Source: Zhongshania marina
Lineage (GTDB): Bacteria; Pseudomonadota; Gammaproteobacteria; Pseudomonadales; Spongiibacteraceae
Assembly (NCBI RefSeq): GCF_002915595.1
Contig: NZ_PQGG01000024.1
Span: 38,501 to 102,500, forward strand
Length of the DNA: 64,000 nt
Direction: 5' to 3'
Below are positions 45,641 through 55,338 of the stretch, in pieces. Made by a program: the position numbers and the translations under genes. The notes below the pieces were generated by a model. That model was not told the DNA's origin, ran no database searches, and saw nothing but the letters and a program-made list of their open reading frames with translations. Numbering within the stretch: the stretch's first letter is position 1; every line of letters starts with the position of its first letter.

Positions 45641-48598
45641 CTAGTTCGGCTCGGCGTGGCTTAGTGTTAGCCGTATGTGTATGCGGGTGCCGTGGCTACT
45701 GAATTCCGGCACGGGGCTTTCGATACTAATGTCACCGCCTAAGTCGTTAATAATGTTGTAAACCAGCGCCAAGCCGAGGCCGGTGCCTTTTCCTGGGTCT
45801 TTGGTGGTGAAAAACGGCTCAAAAATTCTGTCTTGTAAATGTTGATCGATGCCGCTGCCTTGATCCGTGACCGTGATATGCGCTTCGCTATCTTCGCGCA
45901 GTGCATCAATGGTAATCATTGCATTGTCGCTACTGGCGTCACGGGCATTGGATAGTAAATTGATAAATACCTGCATAAGGCGCTGATTGTCACCCTGCAC
46001 AATAATGTCGATAGGGCAGTTATTGTTGTAATGAATTTGCCGCGCTTCGTTATCTAGGCTTAGCAGTTGCACTGCTTCGGAAACACAGCTTCGCACATTG
46101 ACCGCTTCGGTCACTAGGGAGCGGGCTTCGCGTCCGGTGTGGGCAAAATTAACCAAGCTATGAACAATGCTGCTAATGCGCTGGGTTTGCTTAACGATTT
46201 GTGAAGCTGTTTCAAGTGTGTCGGGGTTTTCGGTTTCGTAGCGCAGGTTTTGCGCAAGGCAGGCAATACCGGTAACGGGATTGCCAATTTCATGTGCTAC
46301 ACCGGCGGCTAAACGGCCGATAGAGGCGAGTCGCTCTTGGTGGGTGAGTTCGTGCTCTAGCAGTTGAGTGTCGGTGATGTCTTCTACTACCACAATTACT
46401 TCGTCACGCCCCCACATCTGAGATTCGGTGCGGTGCAAATTTAGCCAGCGCAGACCTTTCTCGGTTTCGACGCAAAATTTGCTGCGATGGAGATCGCTGC
46501 TGGCTAAAAAGTTAATTAGGCAGCTCGCCCAAGGTTCGGGTAGGCCAGTTAAGCGGGATCCGGTAACGGTTCCAGATTTAATGGCGGTGATCTCCGCCAT
46601 GGACATATTCCATAGCAGAATCTCTTGGTCGCGACCCAGAGCGCATACGCCAATGGGAAGGTCTTCCAAAGTTTGGCGATGATAGCGGCGCAGGCTGTCG
46701 AGGTCAGCGGCGAGGCCGGTGAGGTTGGTCTGGTAGCGCTCTAGGCGTTCTTCTATATAGGTTATGTCTTCGCTGCTACCTAGCACGCTGTCGGTGTAGG
46801 GCAGTGTGCGGTCAATGACACGGCGAGCGCTTGATGGCCCGACTAGCGAGGACAGATTGATTTCGATTCGATCGCGAATACGCCGGAGTGCATAGGGCCG
46901 AGTTTCTAATTCATTCAGTTGCAGCTCTTCTAGCGCGCGACTAAATTCTTGCTCGGCGGCGTGATCCCCTAGCGCTTCCTGCAGGCGCTGTTTCATTTCT
47001 CCTGCCGTTTGCAGGTTTAGCGTATGTCTGCTGGGGCGGTTTAAGTCATCGAGTGTGCAGGCTTCTGCAGCGCTGCGCTCTTCTGCCGAGGTGTCGCTAA
47101 AGATAGACACCACAATAAAAAATGCGCTGTTAATACCCAGCGAGAGGCTGGCGACCACGACCCAAAAAAGATCTTCGTCCACCTCGTTGATGTAGAGGTT
47201 TTCCATAAAGGCGGGGTGGTAGTCGACGAACATGGGCGCTAGTAGGCCTAGAGTCCACACCGCAAAGCCGGCGCTTAGGCCGCTTATGAATCCATTGCGA
47301 TTGGCGCGAGGCCAATAGAGTACGGCAAGTACGCCAGGTAAGAATTGCAAGCAGCCGCAGGCCGACGCCATAGTCAGGTTAGTAAGGGACTGGGTTTCGT
47401 CAATTAATTCATAAAAAATATAGCCGATTAAAATGATCGCGCAGATCAGCAGTTGGCGGGTCATTAGCAGCCAGCGATAGATATCAACATTTCGACCTTT
47501 GGGGCGCAATATGGGGAGAACGAGGTGGTTCAAACTCATTGAGGCCAGTGCGAGGGTGGTGACAATAATTGCGCCGCTCGCTGCAGATAGCCCGCCTAGA
47601 TAAATCAGCGTGGTTAGCCATAAATTGTCGGTATTTAGTGCTAGGCCAAGTGCGAAATAATCGCTTGCTAAGCTTAGCTCTGATGCTTGTCCGGCCCAGA
47701 GTATGGGGAGTACCGGTAGGCTCATTACCAATAAAAAGAGCGGCAGGCCCCAGCTTGCGGTGGTCAAGTTTTTTCTGCTGGGGTTTTCGGCAAATAACAT
47801 GTGAAAAACGTGGGGCATGCAGACTGCGGCGGCAAAAAACATAATAAGCATCAGGCGATTGGTGTCGCCTGATTGCGGAGCGCTTAACTCTTGAATGACG
47901 TCTGGGTGATTGTCTAGCCAGAGTTGAAGGCCGTCGAAACCGTCGAATACCGAGTAAACGGCGACGATGCCAACTAAAACTATAGCGAGCATTTTAACGA
48001 CGGATTCAAACGCGAGGGCGACAACGAGTCCCCGATGGCTGTCTTTAGAGGCGAGGTTCCGTGAGCCGAATAAAATGGTGAAGACAGTGATGACCACGCA
48101 AAAAAGCAGTGCGGTTAGGTTTTTAAAAATGCTGCTGTCGCCGCCAATAGCTCCGCCGGCACTTAAAATCAGGGAAGATTCAGACACAATTTTTATCTGT
48201 ATGGCGAGTAGAGGCCAAACGGATAGAGCCAAGAAGAAGGTAGCCAGCGAACCTGCCCATGAGCTTCTAAAGCGAAAACTCAATAAATCCGCAAGGGAAT
48301 TTAGGCGATAGCTTTTGCATATTTGATGCAGCGGTGCGAGCAAAATGGGTAGCAAAATCAGCGCGGCGGACAGGCCAATATAGTAATTGAGGAAGCTATA
48401 ACCATAGCGCTCGGCAAAGCCGACCGCTCCGTAAATGGCGAAACCGCTGGCATACACACCCAGCGACAAGACATAAATGCTGGGATGGTTGACTAAGCGT
48501 GACGGCAGCAGCTGGCGTTCGGTGGCGTAGGCTATGGCAAATAGTAGTAATAAATAGCCAATGCCAATAAAGAACAGCGTATTTGGGCTAAGGGTCAT
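45641..48598 (-). CDS. cbrA: Sensor kinase CbrA (SLC5-like transporter domain fused to histidine kinase)
   Basis: 985 residues from ATG 48598, preferred to the TTG at 48631. The N-terminal half (to about residue 500) is a sodium:solute-symporter-like domain with a dozen or more membrane helices, e.g. LSLGVYASGFAIYGAVGFAE. Then a STAC-like linker, a PAS region (DLPIGVCALGRDQEILLWNM), HisKA with H-box VAHEIGNPVTGI, and HATPase with LLSNARDASSDN and FTTKDPGKGTGLGLAL. In Pseudomonas CbrA transports histidine and phosphorylates CbrB. The start lies inside cbrX (11-nt overlap), so translation is probably coupled. Confidence 0.92.
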   Translation of the reverse strand: MTLSPNTLFFIGIGYLLLLFAIAYATERQLLPSRLVNHPSIYVLSLGVYASGFAIYGAVGFAERYGYSFLNYYIGLSAALILLPILLAPLHQICKSYRLNSLADLLSFRFRSSWAGSLATFFLALSVWPLLAIQIKIVSESSLILSAGGAIGGDSSIFKNLTALLFCVVITVFTILFGSRNLASKDSHRGLVVALAFESVVKMLAIVLVGIVAVYSVFDGFDGLQLWLDNHPDVIQELSAPQSGDTNRLMLIMFFAAAVCMPHVFHMLFAENPSRKNLTTASWGLPLFLLVMSLPVLPILWAGQASELSLASDYFALGLALNTDNLWLTTLIYLGGLSAASGAIIVTTLALASMSLNHLVLPILRPKGRNVDIYRWLLMTRQLLICAIILIGYIFYELIDETQSLTNLTMASACGCLQFLPGVLAVLYWPRANRNGFISGLSAGFAVWTLGLLAPMFVDYHPAFMENLYINEVDEDLFWVVVASLSLGINSAFFIVVSIFSDTSAEERSAAEACTLDDLNRPSRHTLNLQTAGEMKQRLQEALGDHAAEQEFSRALEELQLNELETRPYALRRIRDRIEINLSSLVGPSSARRVIDRTLPYTDSVLGSSEDITYIEERLERYQTNLTGLAADLDSLRRYHRQTLEDLPIGVCALGRDQEILLWNMSMAEITAIKSGTVTGSRLTGLPEPWASCLINFLASSDLHRSKFCVETEKGLRWLNLHRTESQMWGRDEVIVVVEDITDTQLLEHELTHQERLASIGRLAAGVAHEIGNPVTGIACLAQNLRYETENPDTLETASQIVKQTQRISSIVHSLVNFAHTGREARSLVTEAVNVRSCVSEAVQLLSLDNEARQIHYNNNCPIDIIVQGDNQRLMQVFINLLSNARDASSDNAMITIDALREDSEAHITVTDQGSGIDQHLQDRIFEPFFTTKDPGKGTGLGLALVYNIINDLGGDISIESPVPEFSSHGTRIHIRLTLSHAEPN

Positions 48599-48764
48599 TG
48601 CGGCGCTGCTGATATAGGCTAATAAAGACAAAAATAATGATCAGCAGCCAAACTACATGATGGAGATACCACACGCTACTGGCGTCGCTCAGCCACCGGT
48701 TTAGTGCCGGTGCAAAGATAAAGGTAAAGGTCGCTAGAAGCAGTAATGAGGAGTGAATTTGCAT
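48588..48764 (-). CDS. cbrX: Small membrane protein CbrX
   Basis: 58 residues, start MQIHSSLLLLATFTFIFAPA, then WYLHHVVWLLIIIFVFISLY and a basic end QQRRNDP: two membrane helices joined by a short polar loop. A small ORF overlapping the 5' end of cbrA at this position has been described in Pseudomonas putida as cbrX (recollection). Here it overlaps cbrA by 11 nt (TAG at 48588-48590; cbrA ATG at 48598). GAGGAGTG-type sequence is not visible upstream; the SD is uncertain. The probable role is translational coupling or partnering with the CbrA membrane domain. Confidence 0.75.
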   Translation of the reverse strand: MQIHSSLLLLATFTFIFAPALNRWLSDASSVWYLHHVVWLLIIIFVFISLYQQRRNDP

Positions 48765-48830
48765 GGTGGCCGCGAGACTTTCAATGTCGAACTGATGTTA
48801 CTGGAGCCGCTATCAAACTGCAAAACATTG

Positions 48831-49709
48831 CTAGCTGCTTTGCAGGCTAAGTGCGGTTTGGCTTGGTATGTGGTCAGTCCGCCAATGTTGAGTAGCCCAT
48901 TGTAAGAGCTCGGCAATATTTAGTTCTGCCGGCGGGGGTGTTTGTCCTAAATAGCGCAATACCTGAAGCAGGTTCGTTTTGGCGGTTTGATCATCTATGG
49001 CGGGGGCAAAACTTTGTTTGCTGAGTTTGTGGCCGTCGTCGCCGACAATAACGGGAAGATGCAGGTAACGAATAGTCTGTAGCGAAAGTGCCTCTTGTAA
49101 ATGAATTTGCCATGCGGTCGCGTCGAGTAAGTCTACGCCGCGAACAATATCGGTAATTTCTTGCTCGGCATCGTCGACAACGACGGCGAGCTGATAGGCA
49201 TAAAGTCCATCTCGACGTTTGAGAACGGGGTCGCCAATATTCTTACTTTGAAAGCATTGGGGGCCCTGTACGCGGTCCACAAATTCTACGTTGTGCTGTT
49301 CGATCTTGAGGCGAATAGCTGCGTCGCCGGGCGTGAAAGCTTGAAGGCAGGATTCTGGATGTATGCCGCCGGTGCTGTTGAGTTGAGCGCGGGAACAGCT
49401 GCAGTAGTAGGCACGTTGATTGTTTAATAACTGGTTTAATGCGGTGTCGTAATGCTTGCTTCGCTGGCTTTGCCAAAGAATATCGCCATCCCATTTTAGG
49501 CCGTGGGCGATGAGGCTATTAATAATGAGGTTTGCCGCTCCCTCTTGTTCCCGTGGTGGGTCAATATCTTCTAGGCGCAATAGCCATTTGCCGTGCTTGG
49601 CGCGTGCATCGAGATAGCTGGCGACTGCGGTAAGTAGGGAACCGAGATGGAGTGGGCCGCTGGGGGAGGGGGCAAACCGGCCAATATAGTCGGTATTGGA
49701 GACTGACAT
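48831..49709 (-). CDS. gluQ: Glutamyl-queuosine tRNA(Asp) synthetase
   Basis: 292 residues, a GluRS catalytic domain without anticodon-binding part. GRFAPSPSGPLHLGSLLTAV carries the HIGH-like HLGS; zinc-site cysteines in YYCSCSRAQL and CLQAF; VGDDGHKLSKQS is the KMSKS-like loop. It attaches glutamate to queuosine in tRNA-Asp. Order dksA-gluQ-cbrA is as in Pseudomonas. It follows dksA by 43 nt, most of which forms a long hairpin that may set the expression ratio of the two genes. Confidence 0.94.
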   Translation of the reverse strand: MSVSNTDYIGRFAPSPSGPLHLGSLLTAVASYLDARAKHGKWLLRLEDIDPPREQEGAANLIINSLIAHGLKWDGDILWQSQRSKHYDTALNQLLNNQRAYYCSCSRAQLNSTGGIHPESCLQAFTPGDAAIRLKIEQHNVEFVDRVQGPQCFQSKNIGDPVLKRRDGLYAYQLAVVVDDAEQEITDIVRGVDLLDATAWQIHLQEALSLQTIRYLHLPVIVGDDGHKLSKQSFAPAIDDQTAKTNLLQVLRYLGQTPPPAELNIAELLQWATQHWRTDHIPSQTALSLQSS

Positions 49710-49721
49710 AGCAAGCCTGCT

Positions 49722-49750
49722 TATATGGGCGGCGGGAAGCCGCCCATATA
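49722..49750. terminator. 12-bp perfect hairpin between dksA and gluQ
   Basis: TATATGGGCGGC (49722-49733) pairs with GCCGCCCATATA (49739-49750), loop 5 nt. No T-run follows on the reverse strand, so it is likely a partial terminator or mRNA-stabilising element just after the dksA stop. Confidence 0.6.
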
Positions 49751-49752
49751 GA

Positions 49753-50190
49753 TTAACCGCGTTCTTGGCGTTCTTTGATTTCGTCTAGCGTTTTACAATC
49801 AATGCACAAGGTTGCAGTTGGTCTGGCTTCAAGGCGTTTAATGCCAATGTCTACGCCACAGGTATCGCAAAAGCCGTAATCGTCTTCGTCAATCAGATTG
49901 AGGGTAGAGTCAATCTTCTTGATGAGCTTGCGCTCGCGGTCACGGGTGCGCAACTCAAGGCTAAACTCTTCTTCCTGAGTCGCACGATCTGCGGGGTCGG
50001 GAAAGTTTGCTGCCTCGTCTTTCATGTGACTTACAGTACGGTCTACTTCTTCCATCAGCTCAGCCTTCCAGCTAAGCAGAATTTGGCGAAAGTGCTCCTT
50101 CTGATCTTCGTTCATGTATTTTTCGCCCTTTTTTTCTTTATAAGGGACGAAAGTTTTTAAATTCTCAGGTGTACTCTGCTGTGCAGGCAT
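49753..50190 (-). CDS. dksA: RNA polymerase-binding transcription factor DksA
   Basis: 145 residues from ATG 50190, which has GAGGG upstream; an earlier GTG/ATG frame adds 23 unrelated residues. Visible: [20 protein letters not shown] coiled coil with the tip [20 protein letters not shown], whose Asp residues reach the polymerase active site, and the zinc finger CDTCGVDIG...CIDCK with four Cys. DksA acts with ppGpp on rRNA and amino-acid promoters. Gap of 207 nt to the divergent aminotransferase. Confidence 0.96.
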   Translation of the reverse strand: MPAQQSTPENLKTFVPYKEKKGEKYMNEDQKEHFRQILLSWKAELMEEVDRTVSHMKDEAANFPDPADRATQEEEFSLELRTRDRERKLIKKIDSTLNLIDEDDYGFCDTCGVDIGIKRLEARPTATLCIDCKTLDEIKERQERG

Positions 50191-50397
50191 GGCTGGCCCT
50201 CTTCTGTACAAGCCGTTAACCGCAAACTGCGGACATGCGCGACGACGCTGTGTCGCCAAACCGGCAAAACTACCAGATATGAGCCGCTCGCGCTACACGA
50301 AATTCACCTTTAGTGCATCCACTACCCTGATATGGTGATGTTAAGGTGATGAGGATAAAGCTAAACTCCCATTTTTATCCAATAGGTAGAAGTATAG

Positions 50398-51558
50398 GTG
50401 AAAAACTCCTTTGCGCATCGGCTTGCCGATATAGAGCCATTTCGAGTCGTTGAAGTGTTAACGCGGGCAAAGCAACTAGCTGCTGCGGGCCGTGACATCG
50501 TGCATATGGAGGCCGGCGAGCCTGACTTTAGTACGGTTGCTGCAGTTGTTAATGCCGCTAAGGCGTCGCTGGATAGAGGAGAAACACACTATACGCCGGC
50601 GACGGGTATTCCCGAGTTGCGCCAAGCAATCTCGCGTTACTACCGTAGCGACTACGGGCTGGATATTGCCCCCGAGCGGATCATGATTACACCTGGGGCC
50701 TCGGGTGCATTGCTGTTGTTGGCGGGGCTATTAATTAACCCGGGTGAAGGCATGCTAATGACGGATCCAGGTTACCCCTGCAACCGGCATTTTTTGCGTT
50801 TGGTGGAAGGTGAAGGGCAGTTGGTACCGGTTGGGCCAGAAGATCGTTTTCAGTTAAGTGCAGAGAAAGCAGAGCAATATTGGCAGGCAAATACCAAGGG
50901 TATTATGGTGGCGTCGCCGGCGAATCCGACGGGTGAAATATTAACTGCCGCGCAGTTGAGGGATTTACAGGCTTTGTGTGAGAAGAAGCAGGGCCATTTA
51001 ATCGTTGACGAAATATATCACGGTTTAAATTATGGCGTGGATGCCCCCAGTATTTTGGCGATGACAGATAAAGCCTTTGTGATTAATAGCTTCTCTAAAT
51101 ACTTTGGCATGACAGGTTGGCGTCTGGGTTGGCTGGTCGCGCCGGAAGAGGCGGTGCCGCATTTGGAAAAACTGGCGCAGAACTTTTTTATCTCCATGTC
51201 TACCATGGCTCAATATGCAGCCTTGGCCGCTTTTGAGCCAGATACTCGCGTTGAGCTTAATCGGCGCAGGGATGAATTTGCAGCGCGGCGTGATTATTTA
51301 TTACCGGCGTTGCGGGATTTGGGGTTCGATATTCCCCATTGTCCTGCTGGTGCTTTGTATTTGTATGCGGGTATTGAGCGATTTAAAACGACTAGCCAGC
51401 GCCTGTGCTTAGATTTATTAGAAAATCACGGCATTGCTATTACCCCTGGTGAGGATTTCGGCCGCTATAAGGCAGATCAACATGTTCGATTTGCCTACAC
51501 CACTGGGCTTGATCGATTAGAGGAAGCTGTTTCCCGTCTTCGTCGCTTGTATGGATAA
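50398..51558 (+). CDS. Class I/II PLP-dependent aminotransferase
   Basis: 386 residues from GTG 50398 (AGGTAGAAGT lies upstream). Fold-type I signature blocks: MEAGEPDFSTVAAVVNAAKA, YTPATGIPELRQAISRYYR, PGYPCNRHFLRL, ASPANPTGEILTAAQL, and the Schiff-base lysine in NSFSKYFGMTGWRLGW. The C-terminal VRFAYTTGLDRLEEAVSRL has the substrate Arg position. It resembles aspartate/alanine-type aminotransferases of the AspC/YfdZ group. Substrate cannot be fixed. Its stop abuts the convergent haemoglobin gene (no intergenic bases). Confidence 0.88.
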   Translation: MKNSFAHRLADIEPFRVVEVLTRAKQLAAAGRDIVHMEAGEPDFSTVAAVVNAAKASLDRGETHYTPATGIPELRQAISRYYRSDYGLDIAPERIMITPGASGALLLLAGLLINPGEGMLMTDPGYPCNRHFLRLVEGEGQLVPVGPEDRFQLSAEKAEQYWQANTKGIMVASPANPTGEILTAAQLRDLQALCEKKQGHLIVDEIYHGLNYGVDAPSILAMTDKAFVINSFSKYFGMTGWRLGWLVAPEEAVPHLEKLAQNFFISMSTMAQYAALAAFEPDTRVELNRRRDEFAARRDYLLPALRDLGFDIPHCPAGALYLYAGIERFKTTSQRLCLDLLENHGIAITPGEDFGRYKADQHVRFAYTTGLDRLEEAVSRLRRLYG

Positions 51559-51984
51559 TTAATTCGGATTAAAAAATTGTACACCGTCGAGGGTGGTGCT
51601 GGGCGGTGCTTTTTGCTCCAGAGCCTCTCCCATTGAATTTGCAATGCGGGCCGCTCGGGTTTTCATCGCGGTGCAGTTTTTACCTTCAAATAGCAGGTCG
51701 ATACTGTTGTTTAGCAGGTATAGCCAGCGGTGAAAATGGTGTTGGCTGAGTTTGGCTTGGCGGTGAAGGTTTTGGTGGCGCTCAAACAGCTGTCCCTGGT
51801 AAGACATTTCGCCAAAAAGTAGTTGTGCCCAAAAGTCGATAACACGTGGCAGATGGTGCTCCAATGAAAACGGTATGACGTCTGTGAAATAAAAGCCGAT
51901 GATGGGATCTGTTAGAACATCTTGGTAAAAATGCCTGAGTAGTATCTCAAGATCATGGCGACCAATAATGTCTGTTTTCGTCAT
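51559..51984 (-). CDS. Group III truncated haemoglobin
   Basis: About 141 residues from ATG 51984 (a TTG at 52005 is the alternative). 2/2 globin pattern: LLRHFYQDVLTDPIIGFYFT in helices B-E, HHLPRVIDFWAQLLFGEMSY, then RHQNLHRQAKLSQHHFHRWL containing the proximal His and the WL motif of group III. These small haem proteins bind O2/NO or take part in redox chemistry; physiological roles are mostly unknown. Convergent with the aminotransferase gene with zero spacing, so read-through transcripts would be antisense to each other. Confidence 0.83.
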   Translation of the reverse strand: MTKTDIIGRHDLEILLRHFYQDVLTDPIIGFYFTDVIPFSLEHHLPRVIDFWAQLLFGEMSYQGQLFERHQNLHRQAKLSQHHFHRWLYLLNNSIDLLFEGKNCTAMKTRAARIANSMGEALEQKAPPSTTLDGVQFFNPN

Positions 51985-52109
51985 GGCTATGCTTTCAATT
52001 CTCAATGCTGGGTGGGATTGTCGTCGGCCCAGCCGCCTACAATGCTATTATATAGCAATGTTAGCACGGCCAAGATGATCGTCGTGGGTTTGAATTTTAG
52101 GGGTTTGTA

Positions 52110-52706
52110 TTGAGCGGTAAAACGTCGGAAGAGGTGGCGCTTCAGCATATTATTGAGCGTTTAGATAAGTTTAAGCCCCGCCAGCGATGGTGGCGACGCT
52201 GGGTGAAGCGCTCAGCGGTGGCGCTAATCTTACGAGAGCTGAACGACCATATTGAAGTGCTAATGATTAAACGAGCCGATCGTGAGGGCGATCCTTGGTC
52301 GGGGCATATGGCGTTTCCCGGCGGAAGAATGGATCGAGATGATGTTACCGGTTTGCGTACCGCGATTAGAGAAACCGAGGAAGAGACGGGCATTTATTTA
52401 GAAAAAGCGGGCCACTGTATTGGCCGCTTGTCAGATATCGTTAGTCGCCCGCATTCCGGTCGGCGGCCGATGGTTGTGACGCCCTATGTTTTTAAATTGC
52501 ACACCGCGGTCAGCATTCAGGCAAACCACGAGGTAGCGGAGGCAGTGTGGATTCCGCTGAGCTTTTTAATGGATCCCAGCCAGCGCGATACGATGGAGTG
52601 GCGCCGTGGTAAGTTGGCGATGACTTTGCCCTGCTACCATTTTGGTAAGCGCCGAATTTGGGGGATGTCCCTAAAAATGTTGGACGAGCTACTCAGTCTC
52701 GTTTGA
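52110..52706 (+). CDS. Nudix hydrolase (CoA pyrophosphatase-like)
   Basis: 198 residues from TTG 52110, supported by AGGGG eight bases upstream. Nudix box in PGGRMDRDDVTGLRTAIRET followed by EEETGI; the first Glu of the consensus is Asp here (GRMDRDD). Upstream SAVALILRE and MIKRADREGDPWSGHMAFPG resemble the UPF0035/CoA-diphosphatase subgroup (NudL-like). Such enzymes hydrolyse CoA or related nucleoside diphosphates, a plausible housekeeping link to CoA-rich metabolism. The 3' end overlaps the convergent 52689 gene by 18 nt. Confidence 0.82.
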   Translation: MSGKTSEEVALQHIIERLDKFKPRQRWWRRWVKRSAVALILRELNDHIEVLMIKRADREGDPWSGHMAFPGGRMDRDDVTGLRTAIRETEEETGIYLEKAGHCIGRLSDIVSRPHSGRRPMVVTPYVFKLHTAVSIQANHEVAEAVWIPLSFLMDPSQRDTMEWRRGKLAMTLPCYHFGKRRIWGMSLKMLDELLSLV

Positions 52707-53408
52707 GTTGTCGTTGTTTTCAGGCAGGGCGATATCTTCAAGTCTTGTGGGCGGTCGAAAATCTAAGTCTTCCGCGTCCGGCAGCGGGTTGCGCTGCTGT
52801 TCCCATAAATGAATTTTGGTTTCATTTAGTAGTTGTCTTGCCCGGGTTTGTGGCTTTACCGCCTCAGCTATGGCGTCATCGGGCAGAATGTTTTTTATCC
52901 ACGCTTCAAACACGGGCATGATAACCGGCGTCTTTTTGGTGTCTAGGTACTGCCAGCGAGAGCCGTCTAGAATATTTCCTGACACTCGCTGCTGTTTGAC
53001 CGGTAGCCAATAAACACCGCAGCTAGATAGACTGAAGTCATCTTGGCGACCAAAGCTGATATTGGCTTTAAAGGGATTGAAGGCGTCGGCTGGTGGATTG
53101 TCGATGCGCTTGAGCGCCATAACCCACTGGCTGCCTGGGGTGAATTCGTCTACCTCTGGGCGGCATAAATCGTCTTTTTTGCCCCATACCCGAATTTGTT
53201 CGCGGTACTCGCTGCCCTGAAATATGGTGTCTACTACAAGATCAAAGCCGTTGCCTTGGCGGGCGCTGACCTCGCCGTAAACGACCAGATCTGCTTCGCT
53301 ATAAACAGACTTGAATGGTCCTTCCCACAAGCATTCGCAAGCTGATGCGAGCGGGCTGAAAAAAAGGCCGGCTATGACCGGAAGTGCTTTCAACATAGTA
53401 CTTTTCAT
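52689..53408 (-). CDS. Exported Cys-containing protein of unknown function
   Basis: 239 residues with a signal peptide ending SPLASA, so the mature protein begins CECLWEGPFKSVYSEADLVV. The CxC start and beta-rich continuation (YGEVSARQGNGFDLVVDTIF, RVWGKKDDLCRP) look like a netrin/TIMP-like (NTR) OB-fold domain, whose Cys at the mature N-terminus packs into the core. C-terminal part is charged and Pro-rich. No enzyme motif. Not part of an obvious operon; a strong terminator lies upstream of it, at 53467, belonging to the next gene. Confidence 0.6.
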   Translation of the reverse strand: MKSTMLKALPVIAGLFFSPLASACECLWEGPFKSVYSEADLVVYGEVSARQGNGFDLVVDTIFQGSEYREQIRVWGKKDDLCRPEVDEFTPGSQWVMALKRIDNPPADAFNPFKANISFGRQDDFSLSSCGVYWLPVKQQRVSGNILDGSRWQYLDTKKTPVIMPVFEAWIKNILPDDAIAEAVKPQTRARQLLNETKIHLWEQQRNPLPDAEDLDFRPPTRLEDIALPENNDNSNETE

Positions 53409-53466
53409 TTTATGGCGTGTTGTAGGGCAAATAGTTAGCTGTGTAGTTATAGGACAACACTAAACA

Positions 53467-53495
53467 AAAAAGGCGCAATAGAAATGCGCCTTTTT
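53467..53495. terminator. Terminator after the outer-membrane protein gene
   Basis: AAAAAGGCGCA (53467-53477) pairs perfectly with TGCGCCTTTTT (53485-53495). On the reverse strand it follows the 53513 gene by about 18 nt. Confidence 0.93.
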
Positions 53496-53512
53496 GTAGG
53501 TTCTGATGCTGA

Positions 53513-54250
53513 CTAGATGTCGATAACCACTGCTAAAAAGTAGCCATCAACGGTGACATTGGCCTCTTCATTGTCATCTTCAAGATCGACGTCGAAATTA
53601 CGGTAGCCGATTTCTAGGCCGACAATACCTAGCTCGTAGCCGAGGCCAAGGGTGACGTCAGAGATTTTATTGTCGCCGTAGGAAATGACGTTTACGAGGC
53701 CAGATGCGTACAGCCCAGTCAGCGGCAGATCAAAGCGTGCATTGATATAGCCCATTGGTACGGGTGCATCAAGGTCGATGGCGCCTTCGCCACTTGTACC
53801 TTTTATACTCACTTCACCGTCGAACATACGCACGGTTACACCAACGTCAAGATTGACCCAGTTGTCTAAAATTTCGTAGTACAGGGTGGCGTCGGTGTGG
53901 CTTAGGTCAGTCGTTGAATCTACGACTTCACTTTGCGCATAGCCTTTGCCATCGAAGGTGAAGCTTTTTGTTAATGTGCCCTGCTCGGAAATATCGAGAT
54001 CAGTGCGTTGCAGGCGAATATTGGGTATGACAGGAACTGGATGCTCTAGGGCTACATAAAAGCTTTTGCCCGTTTCGTCGTCATAACCTAGGTCCTTATT
54101 CATATCTACGCTTTGAGAACCTGCTTTTACATCACCTTCCCAGCTTTGCTTCCACATATAGGCGCCTGCGGTGGCACCGACAATATCAGCCTGAGTAGCA
54201 ACAGATGCGCTCGCTGCGAGTATTGCCAAGGCTATCAGTCGTTTTTGCAT
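53513..54250 (-). CDS. Outer-membrane beta-barrel protein (TIGR04219-like)
   Basis: 245 residues from ATG 54250, preceded by GGGGA; the longer frame reaches hemB and adds a non-signal extension. Signal peptide MQKRLIALAILAASASVATQ, cleaved before ADIVGATAGAYMWKQSWEGD. The body is alternating strands (WVNLDVGVTVRMFDGEVSI, GYINARFDLPLTGLYASGLV) ending in GYFLAVVIDI. I place it in the TIGR04219 outer-membrane family by the start GATAGAYMW and the length. Function unknown. Gap of 68 nt to hemB, own terminator. Confidence 0.75.
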   Translation of the reverse strand: MQKRLIALAILAASASVATQADIVGATAGAYMWKQSWEGDVKAGSQSVDMNKDLGYDDETGKSFYVALEHPVPVIPNIRLQRTDLDISEQGTLTKSFTFDGKGYAQSEVVDSTTDLSHTDATLYYEILDNWVNLDVGVTVRMFDGEVSIKGTSGEGAIDLDAPVPMGYINARFDLPLTGLYASGLVNVISYGDNKISDVTLGLGYELGIVGLEIGYRNFDVDLEDDNEEANVTVDGYFLAVVIDI

Positions 54251-54318
54251 GGTAGATCCCCTGTAGTATGTCGTTTTATTCATCGTAACGATAAGCGTTG
54301 CATGTGACAGCGTAAACA

Positions 54319-55338
<1,020 letters not shown>

